DNA of 7,364 bases from Bacteroidales bacterium UBA7574 (GCA_002479035.1 DLLA01000168.1:19664-27027), one strand, 5' to 3'; shown: positions 1 to 7,114, numbered from the stretch's first letter. Notes: generated by a model not told the origin, from the letters alone. Program-made: numbers and translations.

Positions 1-1280
1 GCGGTGTCGATGTCCGCTATTACGAGGGGATCCACCAAAACGTCATCATCGACCTCTATGATGGTGACTACTATTTGGATGCTGCGCGCAAAAATGTACT
101 GGCTAGCAACAATGCCAATGCTACTGACCCAAATTGGCTCTACGAACACAAGGGAATAGGTGATGTAGTGTACCGCGACTACACTGGTTATGTGGTGCAA
201 GCAGGTGGATTTGCACAGTTGGAATATAGCAAAGAAGCATGGACTGCTTTCGTAAACGGGGCTGTCAATAACACTAGCTATTGGCGTTACGACCGCTTCT
301 ACTACGATGAAGAGCACGCACGCTCCAAGACCGTAAACTATGTAGGGGGTAACATCAAAGCCGGTGTGAACTACCAGTTCCTCAAGTACAACAACGTGTT
401 CCTCAATGCGGGCTTCATCAGTCGTGCACCGCGCTATTCGTATGGGGCATTCATGACCTCGTCCACATCCAATGCAATCAACCCCGATGCCAAGAACGAG
501 AAAATCGCTTCGGTAGAAGTCGGTTATGGTTTCAATAACCGGTACGTTAATATACAAACCAACGCTTATTTCACAGAGTGGATGGATAAAGCAATGACCA
601 AATCCAGTACATTGGAGAACCAAACCACCTACTATATGAATATGACGGGTGTCAATGCACGGCACATGGGTATCGAATTGGAAATCAAAGCGAGACCTGC
701 CAAATGGGTTGAACTGAGCGCAATGCTTTCTCTTGGCAGTTGGAAGTGGGACAGCGACAGTGTTGTAGGCTTGGCTTACGATGAGAACGGCAACGCCCTT
801 ACCTCCAAAGGTGCTATCACGCAACCGGGAGCAGAAGACCATGCCAAAGCCATTATCAACATGAAAGGCATCAACGTAGGTGGGCAGGCGCAAACTACTG
901 CGAATTTCGGCGTTACTTTCAAACCCTTCAAGGGCTTCCGTATCGGAGCAGAATATATGCTCTACGACCGCAACTACGCATACTACGAGTTGTCTGGTTC
1001 CAACCTGACCGTGGGCAAAACCATGAATGTCATTGCACCTTGGAAAATCCCCACAGGGGGGCAGTTGGATATGCGTGCAAGTTACACGTTCGATTTCGGC
1101 AAGTGTCGTGCTACACTGTCTGGCAACGTGAACAACCTGCTTGACCAGTTGTATATAAGTAAGGCATATAACCCCTCAACGGCTTCCACATCTGCTGATG
1201 CTGTGGTGGACGAGAGTAAGGTGTATTTCTTCTACGCATTGGGACGAACCTACAACATCCGCTTGAAAATTTCGTTCTAA
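1..1280 (+). CDS. TonB-dependent outer-membrane receptor, C-terminal part (5' end outside window)
   Basis: The reading frame is open from the first full codon at position 3 to the TAA at 1278-1280, giving 425 residues of a protein that begins upstream; a TTG at 75 is not a credible start because coding similarity continues before it (GVDVRYYEGIHQN and onward). The visible part is alternating amphipathic, Tyr/Asn/Gly-rich beta strands typical of the outer half of a 22-strand TonB-dependent receptor barrel, with the family-like segment NPDAKNEKIASVEVGYG and a conserved-looking NAYFTEWMDK strand, and it ends in YNIRLKISF, the terminal aromatic expected for BAM-dependent insertion. The plug and TonB box lie outside the window. 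Such receptors import ligands across the outer membrane using energy from TonB-ExbBD. The next gene starts 50 bp downstream and encodes a surface-type lipoprotein rather than SusD. The receptor class is certain; the substrate is not known. Confidence 0.93.
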   Translation, partial: GVDVRYYEGIHQNVIIDLYDGDYYLDAARKNVLASNNANATDPNWLYEHKGIGDVVYRDYTGYVVQAGGFAQLEYSKEAWTAFVNGAVNNTSYWRYDRFYYDEEHARSKTVNYVGGNIKAGVNYQFLKYNNVFLNAGFISRAPRYSYGAFMTSSTSNAINPDAKNEKIASVEVGYGFNNRYVNIQTNAYFTEWMDKAMTKSSTLENQTTYYMNMTGVNARHMGIELEIKARPAKWVELSAMLSLGSWKWDSDSVVGLAYDENGNALTSKGAITQPGAEDHAKAIINMKGINVGGQAQTTANFGVTFKPFKGFRIGAEYMLYDRNYAYYELSGSNLTVGKTMNVIAPWKIPTGGQLDMRASYTFDFGKCRATLSGNVNNLLDQLYISKAYNPSTASTSADAVVDESKVYFFYALGRTYNIRLKISF

Positions 1281-1330
1281 TATAGTGGAATATAGTATTC
1301 TGAATATCCATATTTAATGATTGAATCAGT
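1281..1330 (+). other. short spacer between receptor and lipoprotein genes
   Basis: This 50-bp AT-rich spacer has no TAnnTTTG/TTTG promoter pair and no terminator. It holds one small palindrome, GAATA-TAG-TATTC at 1288-1300. The lack of signals supports co-transcription of the receptor and the lipoprotein gene. Confidence 0.5.
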
Positions 1331-2782
1331 ATGAAAAAGATAATCATATCGTGTTTGGTTATGGGGGCGTGGCTCTGCTCTTGCACCAATTTCTACACAG
1401 AGAATCAATTGCCAAAAGTTACTCCGTCCACTGCCAACGAGGTGTTTGCCTACACCTTGACGGGGGACGACTATGCGGCTATTGCTGCCAACGAGGACAA
1501 TATCGCTTTGGCGCACCATATAGATGCCACCGACTCCACGCTGCATGCCGCAGACTCTGTTACATTCAAAGCCTTGCAAACATTGGCTGGTACCAAATGT
1601 TTCGATAGCGAAACGGCGGCGGGTAACTACATTCCGGCTTTCCTCAAGGGTAAGTTCGGTGCAGCCAGTGTGCCGGAAAACGAAGGAAGTACATTCAAGG
1701 TTAACTACCGCGTAGCCAACACGATGCCTGCCTACCTGTCGGCATTCAACAAAAACACGGTACACGAATACACCCTCCGCAGCGACGACTATGACCTGAT
1801 GGGAAATGCCGACCAATGGCTTACCAACGACAACTTCACTGCCAACAACGAGGGACTGCAAATCATGATGTTGGAGCATTTTGATGATGCCTCGCCTTTG
1901 GATATATACATATTGTATTTCGACTATAAGGAAGCAGGCAATCGCGCACAGAAAGTCATACAATTGGATACCGCTGGTTATTGGAATGAATTCACAATTG
2001 AGAATGTGAAACTCTATGTAGTGGGAGATGACATTTATCGTGCCATTGATGCTGCTTATGTCACCAAACCCGCACAGCAAATCCCTGTCTATCTGAAGTC
2101 GGCATTGGCGTACGCACAGGAAGATGATACGTATTGCATCATCTACAAAGGTGCTAAGGGTTGGACGGCAGGACGTTTCACCTATAGCAACGGCGAGTGG
2201 GCTATGTTTATGGATAGCAAGAACAAGACCTCCAATTTCATTATGACAGACAACATCTGGGTGGTGTCTCCCTACTATCTCTACGAGACTTTTGCCAACA
2301 AGAGTCAAGGCGAATTCACAATCCAAAACGTGATACTTCCCGCGGCACTTACCTATACTTGGGCAACAACCACGTCCTATGGTATGAAAGCCAGTGCCTA
2401 TGTCAGTGGCACCAACTACAAGACAGAGGGGTGGCTCGTCTCACCCAAGGTGTCTCTCATAGACGCGGAAAATCCTGTCCTCAACTTCGACCAGGCACAG
2501 AAATACGCAGCCGATTTCGTCAAAGAGATGAGCGTAATGGTAAGCACCGACTATACATCGGATGTTACTACTGCCACTTGGACACAAGTGGAGTTCTGCA
2601 AAGACGCTGATGGCAACTACATAGTGCCCGATGGCTCGTCATGGGATTTCCTCAACTCTGACGATATCGACCTTAAGGCGTTCCGAGGCAAGAACGTGAA
2701 TATCGCATTCCGCTACACCAGTAGCGAGACCGCTGCTGCTACGTGGGAGGTAAAGAACGTATGCATCAAGGAGAAAGAGTAA
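1331..2782 (+). CDS. surface lipoprotein with C-terminal choice-of-anchor J type domain
   Basis: This 483-residue protein begins MKKIIISCLVMGAWLCSC, a lipoprotein signal peptide with lipobox LCSC and predicted lipidated Cys18. Residues about 38-128 and 145-273 look like two diverged copies of one module: each opens with YTLxxDDY (41-48 and 147-154) and closes with an IPxxLK segment followed by a strand (IPAFLK at 101, IPVYLK at 251). The second copy carries a roughly 50-residue beta insertion (ILYFDYKEAGNRAQKVIQL) and is followed by an aromatic strand region (GRFTYSNGEWAMF). Residues about 318-481 form a choice-of-anchor J type beta sandwich (TSYGMKASAY, GWLVSP, PDGSSWDF, IAFRYTSS, AATWEV), homologous to the central domain of the next gene's product. 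Such lipoproteins commonly accompany SusD-less TonB receptors in Bacteroidales, and a ligand-capture role at the outer membrane is inferred. There is no catalytic motif. The start is fixed by the signal peptide. Confidence 0.88.
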   Translation: MKKIIISCLVMGAWLCSCTNFYTENQLPKVTPSTANEVFAYTLTGDDYAAIAANEDNIALAHHIDATDSTLHAADSVTFKALQTLAGTKCFDSETAAGNYIPAFLKGKFGAASVPENEGSTFKVNYRVANTMPAYLSAFNKNTVHEYTLRSDDYDLMGNADQWLTNDNFTANNEGLQIMMLEHFDDASPLDIYILYFDYKEAGNRAQKVIQLDTAGYWNEFTIENVKLYVVGDDIYRAIDAAYVTKPAQQIPVYLKSALAYAQEDDTYCIIYKGAKGWTAGRFTYSNGEWAMFMDSKNKTSNFIMTDNIWVVSPYYLYETFANKSQGEFTIQNVILPAALTYTWATTTSYGMKASAYVSGTNYKTEGWLVSPKVSLIDAENPVLNFDQAQKYAADFVKEMSVMVSTDYTSDVTTATWTQVEFCKDADGNYIVPDGSSWDFLNSDDIDLKAFRGKNVNIAFRYTSSETAAATWEVKNVCIKEKE

Positions 2783-2790
2783 ACAAACAC

Positions 2791-2820
2791 GTATCGCAAG
2801 TGGACAACCGCTTGCGATAC
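2791..2820 (+). other. intergenic hairpin without T-tract
   Basis: GTATCGCAAG (2791-2800) and CTTGCGATAC (2811-2820) are perfect inverted repeats. The inner bases TGG and CCG can extend the stem by a T-G wobble and two GC pairs, leaving an ACAA loop (2804-2807). It begins 9 bp after the lipoprotein stop and is followed by ATACCATAAC rather than a T-run, so it is not a standard rho-independent terminator. It could partly terminate, stabilise the upstream mRNA 3' end or act as a processing site, letting the upstream and downstream genes be expressed at different levels. Confidence 0.75.
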
Positions 2821-2860
2821 ATACCATAACGTAAATACTAACAACTAACTAATCAACAAA

Positions 2861-4294
2861 ATGAAAAAGATTTTCTTTTCTGTTTTTGCAACGATGGTAG
2901 CGTTGTCCGTTTCGGCACAAACCACCATCACCGTGGCTGACTATGCTGCCACATCGTTCAAGACTGCTGACCGCCATTTCAAGGTGACGGCAGAAAAGGC
3001 TCAAGGTTCTACTGCTCCTGCGTACAATGCAGGCTCTGAGGCTCTTCGTGTGTATGCAAAAAACACCTTGACTATTGAGGCTGCATCGGAAATGACCGGT
3101 ATCACCTTTGTGGGTGCAAAAGACGCTCTTTACCGTTTCTCTAAAGAGAACACGGCTGACGTCGGAGAGTTGAAATGCGACACACTCAATGGTGCCATTG
3201 TTATGACATGGACAGGTAGTGCTAAGAAAGTCGTATTTACTGTAGGCGAAAAGGCTACTTTGGGCTCGGATGGTGCTGCTAAAGGCGGACAACTGCGTGT
3301 AGCAGCCTTTACTATCGTCGGTGGTACCGAAGGCACTTTGGCTGGCACTATGTATGAAAAGAACTTCAAATCCTCAAAGAAAGGTTGGACCATAGACGAT
3401 AAAGTACTGCCGGAAGGTGCTTCGTATATTTGGCAACAATCAACGTCGTATGGTTTCAAAGCATCAGCATACATCAATAACACAAATTATGATTCTGAGA
3501 GTTGGTTGTTGTCTCCGGTATTTGACCTGACCTCTGCCACTGCTGTTGCTATGAATTTCACTCATGCTCGCAAATTTGGTGACCTATCTTCTCTTTCTGT
3601 TAAAATCACCAAAGATGGCACCAATTGGGAGAATCTTACTATTGCTAATTGGCCTGATGGTAGCAGTTGGGACTTTATGGAGGCAGGTGAAGTTGATGTT
3701 ACCTCTTACATCAGCGAGACCGTACAATTTGCATTCGTATATACGAGTACAACCGATGGGGCTGCTACTTGGGAGATTGGTACGTTTACGCTCGTTGGTG
3801 ATGGCGAAGAAATCAAAGAAGAGGCTACGCATATCGCTAACACTCCCGATAAACCTTACACGGTATCCGAGGCTATTGCTCTGATAGATGCAGGCGAAGG
3901 ACTTACCGATACGGTATATGTAGTAGGTAAAGTGGCTTCATTAGGTGAGTACGCGGCAGATTACAAGAATGCCAACTTTGAGATTACGGATGGCAAAGAC
4001 ACACTGTTGTGCTACGCAAGTTATGGACTGAACAAAGACTCTATCTATTCAGAGGCAGAGTTTAAGGAATTAGTACATATTGGTGATGAAGTGATTATGA
4101 TAGGTACACTGACCAAGTATGGTAATATCTACGAATTCAACAAACGCTGCTGGATTTATTCCATCAAAGAGGGCTCCGCAGTAGAGAACGTGGCTACCGA
4201 GCAACAGAAAGCACACAAGTTCATCCGCAACGGACAAATCTACATCGTAAAGGACGGCATTGAGTACACCATCCTCGGCGTAGAGGCTAAGTAA
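2861..4294 (+). CDS. exported multidomain protein: beta domain, choice-of-anchor J domain, OB-like domain, C-terminal tail
   Basis: This 477-residue protein starts MKKIFFSVFATMVALSVSAQ, a signal peptidase I type leader with likely cleavage around residues 19-20, so unlike its neighbour it is not a lipoprotein. Residues about 21-155 form a Bacteroidales-type beta domain with the pattern MTWTGSAKKVVFTV then GGQLRVAAFTIVGG. Residues about 162-314 are a choice-of-anchor J type domain sharing TSYGxKASAY, TNY, SWLLSP, PDGSSWDF, FAFVYTS and AATWE with the preceding gene's C-terminus. Residues about 332-436 (KPYTVSEAIALIDAG, TVYVVGKVASL, FEITDG, VHIGDEVIMIGTLTKYGN) resemble the OB-fold, nucleic-acid-binding-like domain seen in many Bacteroidales secreted proteins. 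The last about 25 residues (FIRNGQIYIVKDGIEYTILG) match a tail I recall as recurrent in Prevotella/Bacteroidales exported proteins and possibly a secretion signal. There is no promoter in the 78-bp spacer, so read-through from the lipoprotein gene is likely. The ligand is unknown. Confidence 0.88.
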   Translation: MKKIFFSVFATMVALSVSAQTTITVADYAATSFKTADRHFKVTAEKAQGSTAPAYNAGSEALRVYAKNTLTIEAASEMTGITFVGAKDALYRFSKENTADVGELKCDTLNGAIVMTWTGSAKKVVFTVGEKATLGSDGAAKGGQLRVAAFTIVGGTEGTLAGTMYEKNFKSSKKGWTIDDKVLPEGASYIWQQSTSYGFKASAYINNTNYDSESWLLSPVFDLTSATAVAMNFTHARKFGDLSSLSVKITKDGTNWENLTIANWPDGSSWDFMEAGEVDVTSYISETVQFAFVYTSTTDGAATWEIGTFTLVGDGEEIKEEATHIANTPDKPYTVSEAIALIDAGEGLTDTVYVVGKVASLGEYAADYKNANFEITDGKDTLLCYASYGLNKDSIYSEAEFKELVHIGDEVIMIGTLTKYGNIYEFNKRCWIYSIKEGSAVENVATEQQKAHKFIRNGQIYIVKDGIEYTILGVEAK

Positions 4295-4319
4295 TTGAAG
4301 TCTTATCTGTCAACAAATC

Positions 4320-4354
4320 AAGAGGTTGCTCCATGTGGGCAACCTCTTTTCTTT
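4320..4354 (+). terminator. rho-independent terminator of the receptor/binding-protein unit
   Basis: AAGAGGTTGC (4320-4329) pairs perfectly with GCAACCTCTT (4339-4348). CC/GG inside the loop (4331-4332 with 4337-4338) may extend it around ATGT. A T-rich run TTTTCTTT (4347-4354) follows. It sits 25 bp after the stop of the exported-protein gene, and an ATG at 4326 lies inside the stem, which argues against that ATG as the start of the next gene. Confidence 0.93.
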
Positions 4355-4386
4355 AGTTGCTCTTTCCGTTGTGCATATCGTACTCA

Positions 4387-4418
4387 TTTGTATACTTCCG
4401 AAAAAAGTTGTACCTTTG
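4387..4418 (+). promoter_or_regulatory. Bacteroidetes sigma-ABfr type promoter
   Basis: TTTG at 4387-4390 (the -33 element), 20 bp, then TACCTTTG at 4411-4418 (the -7 element) match the Bacteroidetes housekeeping consensus TTTG-N19-21-TAnnTTTG exactly. Transcription should begin near 4423-4427, leaving a leader of about 18 nt before the ATG at 4443. It lies after the terminator and drives the chaperone-like lipoprotein gene. Confidence 0.9.
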
Positions 4419-4442
4419 TCGCGCAGAAAAGTGAATAACCTT

Positions 4443-5315
4443 ATGCTTACATCAACAAACCGACATATATCCCTACACAGTCCTTTCCATTACCTCTTGT
4501 TTTTGGTGTTGGGACTGGGCAGTTGCTCATTTATGCAGAAGCAGCGGGACAGCCGCGACATCGTGGCAGAGTACGATGGCAAGACTATCACCCGATTGGA
4601 AATCAATGCCTTAACCATGGGCATGAACGCCGAAGACAGTGCGCGGGCAGCAGAGCAGTATATCCGTCAGTGGGCGATAGACCTCATCGAGTACGACAAA
4701 GCCAAAGATGTACCCAACAAGGACATCGAGCGATTGGTCGAGGATTACCGCCGCTCGCTCTATGTGCACGAATACGAGGAGCGGCTCATTGCCCAACGAA
4801 TGGATAAGAATGTTACGGACAGCGTGGTTGTGCAGTTCTACAATACACACAATCAGTACTTTACATTACAAGAGACTATCCTTCGCGGAGTGTTGCTTGT
4901 GGTCCCCAACGGTGCACCGAACATGGACAAACTGCGCAAGTGGCTCCTTGCACCTGCCGACGAAACCAATATCGAGGACATCGAAAAGTACGCCTATCAG
5001 TATGCCACGGGCTATGAGTTGTTCTTGGACGAGTGGAAGCCTGCCAATCAGATACTTATGCGCATGCCTCTCACGCAGGACGACCTGCAGAAGCAACTCA
5101 GGCAGCATCGCCAAGTCGAAGTGCAGGACAGCACCCACACCTACTTGCTGCAAGTCACCGACATCTACCACACGGGCGAACCGATGCCTGTCGAGTATGC
5201 ACGTCCCGAGATAGAGAAGATTCTGCTCAACCGGCGCCAAGTCGCGTTCATAGAGACCGAACGCGAAACCCTCTACCGGCAGGCACTTCGCGACCGCAAA
5301 CTCAAACGCAACTGA
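4443..5315 (+). CDS. SurA/parvulin-like periplasmic chaperone lipoprotein, catalytically degenerate
   Basis: The protein has 290 residues from the ATG at 4443. An in-frame ATG at 4326 is rejected because it lies within the terminator stem and upstream of the promoter; a GTG at 4431 is a weak alternative. The leader ends in FLVLGLGSC with predicted lipidated Cys28. Residues about 38-145 are a charged, helical SurA-N-like region (AEYDGKTITRLEINALT, then helices to VVVQFYNTHNQYF, the family's 'Y...n...f' entry to the parvulin module). Residues about 143-245 occupy the parvulin position, but the usual GGDLG-type and histidine-bearing catalytic segments are not recognisable. The end (YLLQVTDIYHTGEPMPVEYARPEIEKILLNRR split over 235-265, then a coiled helix) matches Bacteroidota proteins annotated as peptidyl-prolyl isomerases that usually sit beside true SurA genes. 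No such partner is in this window. A periplasmic chaperone role in outer-membrane protein folding is inferred from the family. Confidence 0.8.
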   Translation: MLTSTNRHISLHSPFHYLLFLVLGLGSCSFMQKQRDSRDIVAEYDGKTITRLEINALTMGMNAEDSARAAEQYIRQWAIDLIEYDKAKDVPNKDIERLVEDYRRSLYVHEYEERLIAQRMDKNVTDSVVVQFYNTHNQYFTLQETILRGVLLVVPNGAPNMDKLRKWLLAPADETNIEDIEKYAYQYATGYELFLDEWKPANQILMRMPLTQDDLQKQLRQHRQVEVQDSTHTYLLQVTDIYHTGEPMPVEYARPEIEKILLNRRQVAFIETERETLYRQALRDRKLKRN

Positions 5316-5357
5316 TGTACTGCGTGATTACCATGTAGCCTGCTACGCAATTAATGG

Positions 5358-5376
5358 TTAATTACATGGTAATTAA
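5358..5376. other. palindrome in repeat copy 1
   Basis: TTAATTAC (5358-5365) and GTAATTAA (5369-5376) are perfect inverted repeats around ATG. The 11-bp ATTACCATGTA at 5327-5337 is also the exact reverse complement of 5363-5373, giving an alternative larger fold just after the chaperone-gene stop. Neither has an adjacent T-run, so terminator function is only possible. Confidence 0.6.
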
Positions 5377-5423
5377 TGTTCTAATGGTCTTTAATGGAGC
5401 CATTTGTTGTTGCCATGTTTCCC

Positions 5424-5452
5424 ACCATGTAATTAATGGCTAATCACATGGT
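5424..5452. other. palindrome spanning repeat copy 2, possible bidirectional termination structure
   Basis: ACCATGTAATTA (5424-5435) pairs with TAATCACATGGT (5441-5452) around ATGGC with a single mismatch, which is A-C on the + strand RNA and a G-U wobble on the - strand RNA. Its position between two convergent genes suits a shared terminator, but the stem is AT-rich and no clear T-run follows on either strand. Confidence 0.55.
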
Positions 5453-5486
5453 AATTAATGTCTTATCGGCTCTTTAATGCCGCCCA

Positions 5487-7112
5487 TCACACCAGCACGA
5501 AGTTCACTTGGTGGCGTTCCACGTCCACGCGTGTCACGCGCACGCGCACGCTGTCCGATAGGGTGTATTTCTTCCCGCTGTACATGGCGACAAGGCAGTA
5601 GTTATCTTCGTCATATTGCACGTAATCCCCTGGCTCTATGGTGCGTAATGGAACCAATCCTTCGGTCAGAGTATCAGAGAGTTGCACGAACAGCCCGAAC
5701 TCTTTCACGCCACAGATAACGCCGTCAAACTCCTCACCTACGTGGTCTTCCATCCATTCTGCCTGTTTCTCTCGGATAGAGTCACGCTCTGCCATCTGGG
5801 CGGCTTGTTCGGTCGATGAGCAATGTATGCAAGCCTCTTCCAATTCCTCTTTCTCCACGCGGCACATATCCTTGCTGTGCATCAGGTAGTGCGACAGCAA
5901 TCTGTGCACCATCATGTCGGGATATCGGCGGATAGGCGACGTGAAGTGCGTGTAGTATGGGAACGCCAGTCCGTAATGCCCTATGTTATCCGTCGAATAC
6001 ACAGCCTTGGCCATCGCGCGGATAGTCAGTGTCTCTATCAACGTCTGGCAGTCTTTCCCCTTGCACCCGTCCAGCAGGTTGTTGATTTGTTTGTTGGTGG
6101 CACTCCGGTTGGCACCCCTGCGTATCTGAAAACCAAAGCGTTGTATGAAGTTGCTCAACCTGCCCAGTTTCTCGGGGTCGGGCACATCATGCACGCGGAA
6201 TACGAAAGGTTTGGGCTTCACGCGCTCTTTCTCTTTGTTGCGCGGACGCCCCATTTCCGTGGCTACCGTGCGGTTGGCAAGCAGCATCCACTCTTCTATC
6301 AGGCGGTTCGAGTCCATCGCTTGGCGGAAAAATACGCCTGTCGGGTGCCCTGCTTCGTCAAGGTGAAAATACACTTCGGGGCTCTCAAAGTTGATGGCAC
6401 CGTGTCTGAAACGCTCCGCACGCAGCATTTTGGCCAATCCGTTCAGTGTCCGCAGGGCTTCGTGCAGGGTAGGAGTGGCATGGGGTTGGGCGGAAGTCCC
6501 GTCTATCACATCTTGGGCTTGCTGATACGTCAGCCTGTAATCCGAGTGAATCACTGTGCGGCATATCTTCTGCTTCACCACTTTTGCGTTTTTATCCACC
6601 TCCACCACCACCGACATACATAGTTTGTCTTCGCCGGGGCGCAGACTGCACAACTCATTGCTCAGCCTTTCGGGCAGCATAGGTATCACTTTCCCCACCA
6701 GATACACGCTCGTCCCTCTCCTGTATGCCTCTTCATCAGTCGCGGTACCCTCCTTTACGTAATGTGTCACATCGGCGATATGCACCCCCACTCGGTAGTG
6801 CCCGTCTTCCAACTCTTCAAACGACAGGGCGTCATCGAAGTCCTTGGCATCATCGGGGTCTATGGTGAAAGTCAGTGCCTCGCGCATATCACGTCGGCGC
6901 AGTATCTCCTCGGATGTCACGGGATTCGCGGGTATCTGCCGCACCTCGTCGGCAACCTCATCGGGAAAGCCCTCGCGCAATACGTATTCGTCTTGGCGTT
7001 CTTCCTGTATATTGTCGGCGGTGTTGTGTTGTTCGTCGTACTTCTCTCTGCGGGCACGTGCTTTCTCGCGACGCTCGCGTTTGGCTATCAAATCTCTTGT
7101 TTTCATCATCAT
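5487..7112 (-). CDS. rnr: RNase R/RNase II family 3'-5' exoribonuclease lacking cold-shock domains
   Basis: From the first of three successive ATGs (7112, 7109, 7106) the protein has 541 residues. RNB family enzymes processively degrade RNA from the 3' end in the cytoplasm. The RNB domain spans about residues 75-410: TIDPDDAKDFDDA supplies Asp85, Asp91, Asp93 and Asp94 with exactly the spacing of the four metal-binding aspartates of E. coli RNase R; Tyr137 (SVYLVG) and Arg395 (TSPIRRYPD) match the RNA-clamping Tyr and catalytic Arg positions. An S1 domain fills about 459-541 and ends the protein with no Lys-rich tail. Family members are normally about 700 residues or more with two N-terminal cold-shock domains; here residues 1-45 are only a Lys/Arg-rich segment (KRERREKARARREK) joined to the post-CSD linker (REGFPDEVADEV). 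A TGA at 7179-7181 is in frame upstream, so the missing part is not encoded in frame. Named by family; the domain loss makes the symbol provisional. Confidence 0.9.
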   Translation of the reverse strand: MMMKTRDLIAKRERREKARARREKYDEQHNTADNIQEERQDEYVLREGFPDEVADEVRQIPANPVTSEEILRRRDMREALTFTIDPDDAKDFDDALSFEELEDGHYRVGVHIADVTHYVKEGTATDEEAYRRGTSVYLVGKVIPMLPERLSNELCSLRPGEDKLCMSVVVEVDKNAKVVKQKICRTVIHSDYRLTYQQAQDVIDGTSAQPHATPTLHEALRTLNGLAKMLRAERFRHGAINFESPEVYFHLDEAGHPTGVFFRQAMDSNRLIEEWMLLANRTVATEMGRPRNKEKERVKPKPFVFRVHDVPDPEKLGRLSNFIQRFGFQIRRGANRSATNKQINNLLDGCKGKDCQTLIETLTIRAMAKAVYSTDNIGHYGLAFPYYTHFTSPIRRYPDMMVHRLLSHYLMHSKDMCRVEKEELEEACIHCSSTEQAAQMAERDSIREKQAEWMEDHVGEEFDGVICGVKEFGLFVQLSDTLTEGLVPLRTIEPGDYVQYDEDNYCLVAMYSGKKYTLSDSVRVRVTRVDVERHQVNFVLV

Positions 7113-7114
7113 AT

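Larger units (their letters stand above)
5331..5484. repeat. two-copy tandem repeat, period about 82 bp, in the convergent spacer
   Basis: Copy 1 (5331-5401) and copy 2 (5413-5484) align at an offset of 82 bp (83 bp at the end). Over their first 49 bases they match at 40 positions, and the core of 31 bases (5349-5379 against 5431-5461) matches at 29. Both start CCATGT, contain AATTAATGG and ACATGGTAATTAATGT, and finish TTTAATG(GA/CC)GCC. Short TTAATG words recur between them. The second copy ends 2 bp before the RNase R stop codon. The spacer between the two convergent genes holds no reading frame worth reporting. Confidence 0.8.

Noticed and set aside
1288..1300. GAATA-TAG-TATTC palindrome as an operator or terminator
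   Set aside because: It is a 5-bp AT-rich stem with no T-run and no recognisable regulator site; chance is likely in such AT-rich sequence.
1277..2326. 349-residue open frame on the - strand opposite the lipoprotein gene
   Set aside because: It is antisense to a clear lipoprotein gene, has no signal or domain, and its Cys/His/Arg-rich composition is typical of a reverse-complement shadow.
4326..4442. N-terminal extension of the chaperone gene with an apparent membrane segment (MLHVGNLFSLVALSVVHIV)
   Set aside because: The ATG lies in the terminator stem and the whole extension lies upstream of the promoter's transcription start; the lipoprotein signal from 4443 is complete by itself.
5823..6623. 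266-residue open frame on the + strand within the RNase R gene
   Set aside because: It is antisense to highly conserved RNB catalytic sequence and shows no recognisable motif of its own.
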